DNA of 64,000 bases, from contig JAAAIG010000004.1 in assembly GCA_015852425.1 (NCBI GenBank), positions 18,555 to 82,554 of the forward strand. The letters are read 5' to 3'. Both the position numbers and the translations under genes were made by a program. The notes beneath the pieces are model-generated. The model saw only the letters and a program-made list of their open reading frames with translations. It had not been told where the DNA came from and did not search any database. Positions 25,001 through 36,471 of the stretch are shown piece after piece (positions within the stretch are counted from its first letter, which is position 1; each line of letters starts with the position of its first letter). The stretch comes from Gryganskiella cystojenkinii. Lineage: Eukaryota; Mortierellomycota; Mortierellomycetes; Mortierellales; Mortierellaceae.

Positions 25001-25689
25001 CGACTAATGCTCCTATGAGGATGTGCCTCTCCTTTCCTTACAGAAACAATTTTGAAGACGCTCAAGAAGGAGGATGGGATTTTGGTACGGTGCGGGAACC
25101 GGCCATGGCAGAGCAACATATGGGCATGCACGCAGGAGCAGACGTAAGTCCTCTGTCGATTTGCGGTCGATTTTCCCCACTGGAATTTCACTATGTTTTA
25201 GAGACGCATAATTAACCAGGTACCGCAAAACACGATTCACATTAGAAAATGAAGATTAGTGACTCTGGATATGATACGGTGCGGACGCAACATTACCGCA
25301 ACATAGAGAATCTGGCGATTCATGACCGACACCAGGACTCGTCTCCGCCTCGTCGCGATCGTCCAGCGTCAACGGATCTGACACGCGATAAAGTCTATCA
25401 AACTTTTGTCCGACCAGTTCTAAACAATGTGAGTTCTCCTTTTCAGAGATGAATTCTTGATGTCACTTGTTCCTCGCACTATTATGCCTCCACTGCAAAG
25501 CGCTAATTTTGTTACTTATCTCATTGTTTTGTTGGCTGTTGACAAATCTAGTTGCAAGGGCTTTGTCTGCGCGAGAGCGAGCGTCTTGTGGTCGAGGATC
25601 TCAAGTTGGCGTTTGAGAATGCAGAAAGGGAAATTCCTGGATTGTCCCGTCTCTTCCTCAAGGGGTTGAGTGAACAGCTGAATGGATAA
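22027..25689 (+). CDS. Ste20-family GCK-III protein kinase
   Basis: Fourteen exons (22027-22029, 22258-22312, 22449-22479, 23208-23336, 23429-23507, 23654-23753, 24019-24027, 24147-24211, 24305-24349, 24442-24675, 24794-24939, 25044-25143, 25246-25428, 25552-25689) join in frame to 438 residues. The kinase domain begins at once: [12 protein letters not shown] glycine loop, VAIK with Lys42, HRDIKAAN with Asp133, ADFGVSG with Asp151 and GTPFWMAPEV. After it come [19 protein letters not shown] and the acidic/WDF tail, the MST3/MST4/STK25, Sid1/Kic1 pattern. Such kinases act in septation, polarity and STRIPAK/MOR signalling. Exon 1 is only the ATG, and the exon giving DIK of HRDIK is 9 bases. The intron after exon 3 is 728 bases. 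The ATG-only exon is inferred from ATG followed by GTAAAG and is the least certain part. Confidence 0.9.
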
Positions 25690-25927
25690 AAAAGGGGGGA
25701 AACCAGGTCCGAAAAAAATGAAAGCCTCCACCGGAAAAAAGCAAATTCTGAACTACCTTAATCATCTTTTGAACCAAAAATCGATCGAAAAAAATAACTG
25801 TATCAACAATTATACCCATGTCTCTCTCTCTATCACTCTCTTCGTTATTAATTGTTATTGTTTATTTATTTTGATGAAGCAAAGGCGGCTCATAGACTGC
25901 GGATATATGGTATATTTGATCCTCCTT

Positions 25928-28034
25928 TTACAGGTCCTCATCCGACGAATTTGACAAGAGTAAAGGTCGAGGTGAACCAATGGATCCATGCCTTTGAAGA
26001 GCATTTTGCTGTTGTTGATGTTCGTTCGAACGATATTGTGTACTCCTAAGGGGTAAATTGGATTCCTCGCGCTGACCGAGTCGACGGGAAAACCCTCCAT
26101 TGGATTGGATATGCTGCTGTGGTTGCTGTTGTGATGATTGTGACGACGATGATGATGCCGAGGGGACGATCGTATGTTGGTGATGCAGGATATGGTTGGA
26201 CCGATATGACGAGATGGCCTGGTTCGAAACGTACAGCCCACCAAACACCAAAACCATCACAAACGCCTTCAAAAAACAAGAAAAAAATAAGACGAAGATA
26301 AGTAAGAGCAGATCACATCTTGGAGGTAATAATTTTCAGTGCGATTTCCTTACCATGGTCTTGTACGACATTGTATGAACAAAGGCATTCACGATCAAGG
26401 CAAATGTCTCGGCCGCAACCGAGGCTCGACTGATTCTCGGCTCCGGTCTACTTAAACAGTCCACAATCTCTCGACAGCTCTCTGAGGTGCGCTTGTTGAA
26501 GAGCTGACAGTTCAAGTCCGCAAAATCCTTATTACATTGTTGGCGCGCATTGATTTCCCTTTCCAGCATCGACTCCATTCGAAGGGTGACATCGCTTTGG
26601 ATCGTGATGATGAAATTGTACAGGAGGTAGAGAAAAACCCCAGCAACGGCTGTGTTCAAGGCAACTTGGACATATCTGCGATTGGCAAAGACATGAAGAA
26701 AAAAAATGTAGAGGGTGTAAGTATTCAAAGAAGGGCAAGGAGAGACAGATAATGGGCTGTAGGCTCCGACTGAGAATGATGAAGCTGGTTGGTCGACATA
26801 CCCAGAGAGAATATAGGGCAGATCAACATTCTCGGACCAGACACGTTGTCGTTGTTGCTGTTGTTGTTGTTGTTGTGTTGCGGTTCTACTGTCCTGTTGC
26901 TGTGGCTGCTGTTGTTGTATCCGTGAGCGAGAAGATTGTGATATCCTGTCGCTGGTTTGACTCCAATGCTAATTGACGATAAAAGAGAAAAAATCACAGT
27001 CCTAACATGTTATCATCATGGCCGAATGAAAAATGGGGACGTTGCAGATAAAATTTTCAACGGCATAACAGTCATGACTTGAACTTGAACATCGAGTGGA
27101 AAATAAAGCATACCCTATTCCTCATGCCTTGTCCTTGTCTGTTATAATCCGCATCATCATGATAAGTGCCGCGATAACGTCCAAAGGACCCTTGCTCGTC
27201 ACCGTGGTCCAGATCCATTGATTCACCATCATGGTCATCCTGATCCATATCCTCATCACTCGACCCTACAGCAGATGAACTTGTCCCCGTGCGATACAAT
27301 TGTTTGCTGGATCCACGGGTCAGCGATGATGTTGTCGCACTGGTTCCCCTGTCCCTGTTTGAAGAGCGATCCTCTTGCCTCACAACACCCTGACGTAGTG
27401 ATCCCATATCAAACGAAGAGGGTGAGCCCCTTCTCTGAATGCCTTTCCCGCTGCCAAGGAAATGTGACGACGACGACACCGAGGTCACTGATGGAGAATG
27501 TGGTCGCTGTTGCTGAGAGAACGAGTTTTCCCTAGAGATTGATAAACTGGAACCCTGGTGTCCTAGTCTGGGTGTGGTCGTTGCTGCTGGTGTTGATGTT
27601 GCTGCTGTAACAAGAGGGTCCTGAGCACTGGCCGTGGAGAGTTGAGAGTCCTGACGAAAAGGCCGAGGCATGGCCGAATCCCATCCTGAGGTGAACGAGG
27701 TTTCTGATTTTTAGAGGGGGAAAAGAAACGGTATAAGTTAGCAAGGCGCCCGAAAGGCCAGAGGGGCTTTTTGAGATTGATGCGCATGTTTGTCATTCAT
27801 AGTGCCGTCCTTACGACTAGAAGACGTCGAATCCCGTTGCAGCGATGGCGGGGCCGAGTTGAACGAGCCAAATGAGTCAGTCCCAGATGCAGATGGTCGT
27901 TGAAGCAAAGAAGGTGGTGGAGTCGAATGAGATTCGAGTGGTTCAGGGGTTGAAAAGATGCTTGGACGACCCCTGTCGGTTTCGCGTTCCCAGTCCATAG
28001 GCGCCTCTCTGGTGCGAATTTCCATCCGGGCCAT
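25928..28034 (-). CDS. BRL1: Nuclear envelope protein Brl1/Brr6
   Basis: Five exons (28034-27815, 27703-27114, 26968-26802, 26675-26354, 26266-25928) give 545 residues. Brl1/Brr6 proteins act at the nuclear envelope in nuclear pore complex assembly and lipid homeostasis. The first 300 residues are Ser/Thr/Arg-rich and disordered, ending in a Gln-rich tract encoded by CAA/CAG repeats. WSENVDLPYILSGYVQVA leads into transmembrane helix 1 (about 328-351). The lumenal domain has the four family cysteines (Cys373, Cys382, Cys393, Cys399), expected to form two disulphides, and closes with FALIVNAFVHTMSYKT. Helix 2 is AFVMVLVFGGLYVSNQ. A Ser/Gln-rich tail follows. The frame through exon 3 is fixed by the Gln tract and by continuity into helix 1. 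Confidence 0.92.
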
Positions 28035-28409
28035 GGTTTATATCTCCTTGTTTGCTGGGATGGATTTGTCGCTTTTTGGGATTAAAAAAGAATAGACGAG
28101 AGTGAAGAGATGTCCGACAAACAGAATCACGAAGAAGGAAACGAGGAAAGTACTCAACCTTGTCAGTTTTCTGAGGACAGCGAACTTGTGGATTGTGACT
28201 GTTTACTTTTAGGTAAAAGGAGGGCGATCAAAAAAAAAACTTGCAGGTAAAAGAGAAGTTGCATTCGCGCTCTTTCTTTCTGTTTTTATCCAATAACCCA
28301 TTGTGCACCATTCAACACGAACCAGGAACAATCCAGGGAGGCGCCTCAGAACAATTCAGGACATACGGAATCAAGCGAGAATCTCGAAAGCAAAATAAAC
28401 AGACACCAC
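28035..28409. promoter_or_regulatory. Divergent promoter BRL1 / AAA ATPase
   Basis: 375 bases lie between divergent start codons at 28034 (-) and 28410 (+). No conserved element was recognised. An upstream ATG at 28241 opens a frame that differs from the ATPase frame and ends beyond its start, so it is either a small upstream frame or not transcribed. Confidence 0.45.
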
Positions 28410-31400
28410 ATGGACTTGCTTGTCTTCCATTCAACATCGACTCATCCTCGCAAGGGCGATGCACTGGTCTACAAGAACTATGCTCAAATCCACCCCGTCA
28501 CCCTTCAAGACCTTCAAGTGCCAGCCCTAGGTCAGATCATTCTCACAAACAACCAGCTCTTCGAAGGCGGGTCGCTCCACGTGCGTTGCATCCCGACAGA
28601 GGACGTGCCCGAAAACTCGATCGTTTTACCAGCCTGGATCCAACGTTATGCTTCCGGAATCGAAACAGTGTCGATCCAAACCGTCAACACAGAGAGCACC
28701 CGTAAGTCGCTCATCTAGATCTGCGACTAGAGATATCGGCCAACAATCCCTTCTAACATCGGGGATTTCTTTCATTTTCATCCAATTGATTATTTTATTA
28801 GTGGCTTTTGTCAAGAAGGTGGTTGTCACGCCATACCTGAACTTGGAACATATCAAGGATCTTGCAGGATGGCATGCGCCCGTACAGAGTCCGGTCAATG
28901 GCGAGCAACATCAGGAGGGCAAGAGAGATTCCCACAGGATCGAACGTGTCGTACGACACAAACTGAACGAGCAACTGGTGACCGTTGGGTCCATTCTTCA
29001 GTTTCGGGTCAAGGCTCGCGAGGTCTTGTATCGAGTCCAACAACTTCAACTCGAGCAGGATGAAAAAAGTCCCCAGTTTGTAACACCACCTCTAGGAATC
29101 CTCTGCGACAGAACATCTGTGGACTTGGCGCTGGAGCCGCTATCCAACACGCTGGAAGCTGATACGACTAGCGGACTCGTCAAAGAGATTACTCGTTTTG
29201 TCGGTAAGCCTTCGTTCTCAAGACAACCATGCTCATGGCAAGCGACAGTGTGAGAATAGAAAAAGTTGACTCCTTTTCATCGATGCACTCTTTTTAGCTG
29301 ACTCTTTCAGTCGAGGCGAGGCATACAGGCGATTGAACATTCCCAACAAGAAGGCAGCAATTGTCACCGGTGTCGCAGGATCTGGAAAGAAGACTCTTGT
29401 TCGGTATGTCAAAATATATGCGTATCAAGGAACAATCAAAGTTCTTTTGCTTTACTTACTTTCGAACCTCACATGTCGTGATGCAATATAGGTCAAGCTG
29501 TAAGGTTCTTGGGCTCAGAACCTTCTCTTTGTCTTTGGCGCGTACACTCTCGGAAAAAGAAATAATGGAATCGGATCAAGCGGGGATGCTCAGTCACATT
29601 CATACCGTATTCGAGATGGCCCTCCAGTGTGCACCTAGTGCCATCATCATGCATGATCTGGATGTCATCGCCAAAGGTTAGCAAGAATGCTGCAAAAAAA
29701 ACATGTTGCTACTGCGACGAAACTCGGAGCGAAAGAGGGAATGAATGGATGACTCACCACCAATGTAACCTTACACTTGTAATTTTTAATTCTCTGCATT
29801 TAGACAGACAGATCGACTCTCAGATGCGCTCGGCGACTATCGCCATTTTGATCAAGGAGATGGAACGCGCTCGGAATGCCAAGGATGTGTTTGTCTTTGG
29901 TATTTCAAGAAACCGGGCACAATTGCCTGAGGTCTTTACCAGACCAGATCTGTTTCAGCACGAGTTCCCGATCGCCGTACCAGATCGGTAAGATTTTTTT
30001 TTTTTTTTGACTTGGGAGCCATTTACTTTAATACGCAGCCTCTAACGTTTTGATTACCTCTGGGGGTTCTTGTTTACGTATCATGCAGTGTTCAACGACA
30101 ACAAATCTTGGAAGTCTTTACAGGATCTGATTATACAGGAAAATCTCTCGCTTCAGAGACAGCGCAGGTAAGGGGCAGGGGGTGTGTTAAGAGCTCCGAG
30201 TTGGTCGAGTACGAGATGCTAAACATTTTGTCCGCTATTGTTTGTGTGTTTATATTTAATTTCAGGTCTCTTCGGGATACGTCGCCAAGGATCTCCGGAA
30301 CGTGTACCGATCGGCTTTGTTGCGCGGACTCAGGACTCGGCCAGGGTCGCATGGAAACGCACAAGCACCGCCTGTCACGGAGGACATTGCTCAATTGATC
30401 GATGCGCTCTCAAAAACAACCCTTGACAACGAACGTGGCATCTCTGCCTCGACAGTGACGCACCCAGTAGCGAAAGATACCTTGGCGAGATCAGTCGTTA
30501 CCTCAGACGATCTCTCGTACGCGATTGAAAACTCCAAACCCTCTCAACAGACGGATTTCGAGTCCCTGGTACATCGACGAAAATGGAACGAGTTTGGAGG
30601 TTACAAGACCATCAAGAAGAGAGTCCATCAAGCTGTCCACTGGCCATTGTCGAACCCGGAGACGTTCAAGCGCATGGGCGTCAAACCTCCGATGGGATTG
30701 CTTCTCTATGGACCGTCAGGTACAGATCTCTCGTTTCGCTTGAGGTCCATGATTATCCCTCAGGCAAAAGTCAGGCTTATTAACAACTTCCCCCTCCCCC
30801 TTTCCTTATTTTTACAGGATGCGGAAAGACGATGCTGGTTCAAGCTTTGGCCTCGGAATCCAACATGAATTTCATCCCGATCAAAGGTCCCGAGATTTTT
30901 TCCAAATACCTAGGTGAGACCGAGGCCAAGTTACGACGGGTCTTTGCTATGGCCCGACAGATTGCACCCTGTGTCATCTTTTTCGACGAGATGGATTCCA
31001 TTGGTTCCAAGCGCGGCTGGGGAGGCGATGGCGATGGTGCGGGAGGATCCAATGGTGTGAATGAACGTGTTCTGAGTACGCTCTTGAACGAGATGGATGG
31101 AGTCGAGGAACGGACGGACGTTTTTGTGATTGGGTGCACGAACCGACCGAGCGCCATGGACGATGCGCTGCTGCGACCTGGACGGTTGGACCAGTTGATC
31201 TACCTGGGCTACCCGGGTCTGGAGGATCGCAGGGAGATTATAGAGACGATCGCCAGGCGGATCCCACTTGCTTTTGACGGGGACGAAGAGCGGTTGATGA
31301 CTGTTGCCAGGGCCACGGTGGGATTCTCGCCTGCGGACTTGGAGGCGTTGTTCAGAGAGTCTGCAGTGTTGTCGCTGCGACGGGATATCTCGTCGACTAG

Positions 31401-31554
31401 GGTACCTCTGGAGGATATCCAGCAAATTATCCAAAAGATGAGTCTCTCCGTAAAGGATCGGATCAATAAGGACATTAGGCTCTCGAGTCCAGGGGAAGCG
31501 GTCCAGGATGTGGTCGTTCCCGAGTTGTATCGGCAGTTCCAGCAAGATCGATAA
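28410..31554 (+). CDS. Two-domain AAA ATPase, Afg2/SPATA5-like
   Basis: Eight exons (28410-28701, 28802-29203, 29298-29403, 29492-29676, 29804-29987, 30089-30167, 30266-30719, 30818-31554) give 812 residues. The N-terminal 230 residues resemble a substrate-binding N-domain. D1 has a P-loop GVAGSGKKT at 256-264, with Lys in place of the usual Thr/Ser after GK, and a Walker B IIMHDLD with Leu323 where Glu is expected. D2 is canonical: GPSGCGKT (565-572), VIFFDEMDS with Asp624/Glu625, and TNRP followed by RPGRLD arginine finger. D2 wording, such as NERVLSTLLNEMDGVEE, is nearest to Afg2/SPATA5 and SPATA5L1, which act in 60S ribosome maturation. A divergent peroxin-like or Cdc48-like member is an alternative. 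Exon 4 uses the rare donor GTTAGC. Confidence 0.75.
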
Positions 31555-32887
31555 AAATGTACGAAGTCGACACTCCTCCTTCATAGGAACCAGACAGGAA
31601 ACAAAGACACTTTAAAAAAAAATCGTCTTCCCTTTATTTTTTTAACACAGGGATATGCCCAAGTGTTTTCATGAAACCTTTGTCGTGTTTCAGGATACAG
31701 CTCCCCGTATACTAGAGCAAGGCTCATCCATGACAGGGAGCTTGCGGAGGACGAATAGAACAGTTTGCGAATTGACTAGAGTCTTTACCTGAATGTATGG
31801 TATTCATAGCCTCATCCTTCTGGGACGTGTGACTCTGGGCTCGTGTTTCTGAGTCACTCTCGAAGGGAAAGTAGTTGGAGCAGGAACAACTTCTGTACGG
31901 GAAGAGAATAGAAGCTACAGTGGCAAAAACAATATCGCGCGCGTACACCGCAGGTGGAGAAGACGGCTGTGCAAGGATCTCGGATAACGATCCGAGCTGG
32001 AGGATGGAAGCTGGCATAGGATGACGGAAACTGGAACAGTAGGATGGGGTCCGATCAGGATGGCAGGAGAAAGACCAGGAAGGCGTCAAGCAAGTTGAAG
32101 GTGACGAGAGCGGGATCGGGGTTAAGGCCAAAGCGGAGAGCTATTCTCGAAGCAAGCCTAGGTTATTAGATCTCGCGTAAAGATGCCTAGAATAACAATC
32201 GCGGTTCGCGACACAGAGTGCCGTAGACTGCTATAACTTGGTTAAGCGAAGCTCGGAGTGTCCGCCGATTTGCCGGACGAAGCTTGCAGAGTTCCAACTG
32301 CCATGGTGGCTTGTCTAAACAAAACCTGCAGAGTATCAACTTTAGTTTCATGAACATTAGCCGATGTACGTTCTTGGGAAATCAGTGTTTTGGATCTTTT
32401 GTGTAACCAAATCCCATGAAATTTCTGGGAAGTCGATTTCCCAGGTAGCAAAGATCGTAGCAAACCTAGCGATGATCAAAGTGTGAACAAATAGACGCCA
32501 GCTAGTCTACTCGTACACCTCTGATAATATTGGTCTCGTCGTCCTTGTTACTGGCACCCGCTAGAAGATAGCTTACGTCATGAGCCAAAGAGATACTGTA
32601 TATAGTTCATGGGGCCTTTTTAAGGTTAGGGAACAAAAACCACAACAATAGCTGGTATGGCTGCACAAAAGAAAATTGCATGGTAAAGAAATTTTCGAGG
32701 GAACTTGGAATGAATTACTGGGTCCTTGGGTTCACTCGTCCTCAATGGTCGTAAAACCTGACAATGCGAATCGGCATATGTTCCCAGAAACGAACAAGCC
32801 GCGCACTTCAGCTATTTAAGAGGCAGAAAGCCTTATCGTACTCTTCCATCATTAGCACACTTCCCAACCCACATCCTTCTCTGCAAC
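31555..32887. other. Gene-poor pocket with orphan frames
   Basis: 1.3 kb with no supported gene. Two minus-strand frames, 31724-32131 (135 residues, Pro/Ser-rich, containing AVYARDIVFATVASILFPY) and 32242-32463 (73 residues, containing TLQVLFRQATMAVGTLQASS), look more coding-like than background but match no family I recognise. A perfect 7-base inverted repeat, CTGGGAA at 32425-32431 and TTCCCAG at 32438-32444, lies in the second. They may be remnants of a decayed gene or mobile element. Confidence 0.35.
32813..32820 (+). promoter_or_regulatory. TATA-like element
   Basis: TATTTAAG lies 68 bases upstream of the ATG at 32888 of the small secreted protein, a plausible position for a TATA element with a short leader. 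Confidence 0.35.
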
Positions 32888-33142
32888 ATGGTGTACAAGA
32901 ACATCCTCGTTGCCATCACGCTCATTACATCTGGAGTGTTTGCCGCCCCTGGACCATTGCCAACCTTGCCCATCGGCCTTTGCAACACTGATAGGCTCCT
33001 TCCTTACCCCGGCGACTGCTCTAAATTCATCCAGTGCGATGCCCACAGCCGCCCTGTTGCCAAACAATACCCCGATGGAACAGAATTTAGCGCTATTAAG
33101 CAAATTTGTACCTGGCCAGACGAATCGGGGTGCATTATCTAG
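32888..33142 (+). CDS. Small secreted chitin-binding-like (CBM14) protein
   Basis: An uninterrupted frame of 84 residues. The first 19 residues form a clear signal peptide (hydrophobic ILVAITLITSGVFA, cleavage near FA-APG). The mature part is a single peritrophin-A/CBM14-like module with Cys32, Cys44, Cys50, Cys74 and Cys82, the GDCSKFIQC core and the YPDGTEF turn. CBM14 modules normally carry six cysteines; here the fourth is Tyr61. The protein is probably exported and may bind chitin in the own wall or shield it, as inferred for other fungal CBM14 proteins. It sits in a gene-poor pocket between larger housekeeping genes and has a close TATA-like element. Confidence 0.75.
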   Translation: MVYKNILVAITLITSGVFAAPGPLPTLPIGLCNTDRLLPYPGDCSKFIQCDAHSRPVAKQYPDGTEFSAIKQICTWPDESGCII

Positions 33143-33735
33143 TCCTTCTTCCAACCCACTGCAACTCAAGGTTTTCAAGCGACAAGATGCCACGACTTCA
33201 CTGCACAGCCAAATTTCTCAAATAAAAGAAATGGGACATTATCCAAGCAAATCAACAAGTTGTTATGTTCCAAGAAAGCAAGGAAGTTTTCGTGGATTCC
33301 TAAGATGATCATGGCCGACGTACCGTGAAGATTTTTTCAAAATTCATCGGACGCGTTGTGTTGCTTATCCACTTATTCTTTTCAAATCATCCCTTGCTTT
33401 TCTACTATTCATCTTGCGCGACATTTTTTTCTCTCTTTTGATGCACGCCATGACCGACAGCCGCATGAGCTTGCTCTGTCTTGTTGATGGAGAGGCTTTG
33501 TCCAACACGTTCTCAGTCAAGATGTCCTCAAACGATTCTTTATTTTTTAAACCCAAATGCTTGACTCAATTTGAAGTACAGGATGGTTTTTGAGCGAATG
33601 CAATAGCAAGGCAAGGAACAAACCGAAAGAAGAAATCAGTTGTGAAAGAAAGATAAATGGGGTGTGGAGTGACGGGATAGTATAGGACCGAGACGACTAA
33701 AGCCTTCGTGTCTCCCTACCGAGTCCACATTGTCC
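33143..33735. other. Convergent intergenic region
   Basis: 593 bases separate the small secreted gene (+) from an unknown gene on the minus strand. A minus-strand frame at 33365-33556 reads as 63 Lys/Arg/Ser-rich residues with no ATG at its upstream end. It may be a relic and cannot be assigned. Nothing else is seen. Confidence 0.4.
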
Positions 33736-36471
33736 TCACTCGATCTCCATACGTTCTCCTCCATTGTGGGCTGGAGACGATCCAGGGCTCGAATTGGGCT
33801 CTGACCCGTAGATTTTCTCTCCGACCTCCGCAAGAGCCGCCCATGCAAGTCCGGGGTCGCTCCAAGCTGGTGACTGTGAACGATGCGGAGGCGTTATTAT
33901 GACCTCTTCCTCCTTCTCCTTGGCCTTTTCTCCTACAGACTCGCGATTCTCATTCGAGGCTTGAGGGTATCCTTTTTCGAGGACAGTGTCTTGCCGCAAC
34001 GCGTACATACCATCATCTTCTTGCAGAGATGTGTTTGCGGTCTGCTGTTGTTCAATGGGTTCGGTTTCAAACGGAAGAGAGGACTCGCACGTTTGGGGCT
34101 CGACTGCTGTTGCATGGGCATATCTAGGGATTATCTCGCCAGGCTGATACTGTTCCGTTTCGAATGCCTTGTGTTGCTCAGGACATAATTCCAGGGCCAG
34201 AATAGGCACATCCTTGACGAAGGTTCGAGCAGGAGGAAAGGTGTTGTAAATGTGCTCCGACTGTTCTCTCTGATCCTTATGCTGGGTCCAGGTGTCATCT
34301 TCAACCGTTGCTTGTTTTATCGCTCCGGCCTTCTGTGTCTCCTCGGTAGATGTGGGTTTCGGAATGGCAGGTCTATCCAAAGCCCACAACCTGTCCATCG
34401 TCTGGAGATGGCGAGCTTGCTCCTGGGCTTGCTCATGCAAAAGCTGCTTCATCTTCGCATCAAACTCTCCCTTCGCCCTCAAGTGACGGCTTTGCTCCAG
34501 TAACGTTAGCAAACGGGACTGCTGTTCGCCGGAATCGGGTTGCTTGAAAACAGCCTTACTATCTACGGCAATAGTCTGTGGACCCTCTGTGAGGGCGGCA
34601 GTGGTCGTGGTGATTGCGGCGGTCGAATCTTTGATAACCTGAGAGGTCTCATGACTTCGCTGCATGGGCTTCTTGATATTGAGCGAGACGATCACGGCAG
34701 CGTTTGCAAGAGTGACCAGGCCCGCTGCAAAAGATGCTGGTGGGACCTGACCCCGTTCCGGTATATCGACTATCGAGGACGTATCAGCGAGAGACTCCTT
34801 CTGAATGCGAATAGACCGGTCTGTCTTGTATGTCCTGACGGCCTCTTCGGTGTGCAGGCTTTCTTTGCGTTTCTGAAAGGGTTCGAACCGCTCAGGTTCC
34901 TCCTCTTCCTCCTTGGTCGTTTGTCGAAGCTTCTTGTGCGTGGTAGCGGTATCCTGTTGATTATCATCAGAGGAGATAAAATCCTGCTCCTCGGCGGATA
35001 GAGATCCCATCTTGGAGAATGGTGGAACGCGGATGCCATGAGTACCCAACTGGATATTGGCATTCAACTGTGCGCGCTCAGCCTCTCGTCGTCTGATCGA
35101 GGACAACTTGGCAGCTTCCAAAGACCGCGGGTACTCGAACACTGGGTCAACAGTGATATGTCCCGTCAAGGGCTGTTCAAACGACGACACATACTGATCG
35201 ACCTTCAGATTCTTGGTTACAGACGACCCGTAGCCAGACCGGAGTACGTCCTCTTCCTTCTCAGACGATTGATCCACATCATCCTCTCCAGGGAACGAAC
35301 TCTGGCCTTCGGACTTGACCTTTCGTTTCTTCTTCAGAGTCGAGAGTCGGGGAACTGGGAGAGCAACCCGTTTGGTTTGATTCTTTTCGCTCTTGTTCGG
35401 CTTCTTGGGGAGGATCGACTCTGGAATCGAGGTTGATTGCCTGGAAGACGTTGAAGAGGATAGTGCCTGAAGATCCTCTGCCATGGACTCTGACGACGAC
35501 GACTCCTGCTTCTTTCTCTTTATCCTCTTGGCCGTGGTCATGGCAACGACATCATCCGAGGCTGAATCCTTCGTTGAAGTGGTGTCTTTATCATGTTGTT
35601 TAAGGTGTTGCGCCGAGAAACTGTTGAGGGTTATCTCGTTGGATGCTTCGAGAGTTGCAACCTTGAGGCTCTTCTTCATGGAATAGCTAATCGGATCGAG
35701 CCCAGAGTCCGAGGACATATCGTGCGAGATTTCGTCCTTGTCATCCTCGTCCATAGTATCCGCCTCGAGGAGAATAGCAGCGGTGTCGTATGTCTCTGCT
35801 GAAGAAGAGAAAGAAGAATAAGAGGACTTGATCGAAGATGAGTTCTCGAGCTCGGTTTTGGTAAGGGCTTTGGTCTCCATAACAGCAGTTGTCAAGCTTT
35901 CTTCGGGGTGTTCCGTGCCAAGCTCAATCTTGTCCTTTTTACTCTTCTTTTTCTTCTTCTTGGTCTTCTTGGTCGAGGACACTTTATCCTCTGGGTTCAT
36001 CTCTCTGGCAGCAGTATTTGTGCCAGCGACTTGGCTGTTTCTCTGCGACCGATGTTCGTCGTCCGAGTTCATCTTAAGTGACTTCTTGGCCTACAAGTGT
36101 TGGAAAAGAAGAAAACGATGAGAACATCAAAAGCTTATTGTATCGGAATGTTCATCGGTGGTACAAAAAAAAACGTCAACGGTTTTGAGCAAGCTGTGCA
36201 AGGAAGTGATCTCTACCTTCTTCTTGATAACAAAAGAAGACAAAGCCGAGGACAGGGGCACAGAAAGAGACTTGGATATTTTGAAAGATGAGGTCGAGTT
36301 TTCAAGGGACAGCCTGAGAGCTGGTGGGTGGATTGCGGTGGCTTCTTGATCATATGGGAAAGTAAGAGGAGGAAGAGGAGATGTTGCGGGCGAGGTGTCC
36401 TTGAAGTGGATGTGAGTTCTGTTGGATATCTCTTTGGGCAAGGTGGAGTGCTTTGGGATCGTCTTTGACAT
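33736..36471 (-). CDS. Unknown Lys/Ser-rich, probably nuclear protein
   Basis: Two exons (36471-36217, 36090-33736) give 869 residues. I do not recognise a family. The N-terminus is Ser/Pro-rich with a Thr-Leu-Pro start. A polylysine cluster (about 125-137) lies soon after the exon junction and suggests nuclear or nucleolar targeting. Acidic and Ser-rich low complexity dominates the middle. Further basic clusters include KRIKRKKQE and LKKKRKVKSEG, which contains a KKRKV core like a classical nuclear localisation signal. A helical, probably coiled-coil region occurs around SRLLTLLEQSRHLRAKGEF and the following Gln/Glu-rich turns. The C-terminus has an acidic stretch and a short conserved-looking WSDPGLAWAALAEVG. 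The upstream exon is chosen because its AAG-AAG donor joins in frame to AKKSLKMNSDDE. Confidence 0.6.

Noticed and set aside
32425..32444. 7-base inverted repeat as a transposon end
   Set aside because: No target-site duplication, no second copy and no transposase were found; a chance hairpin is likelier.
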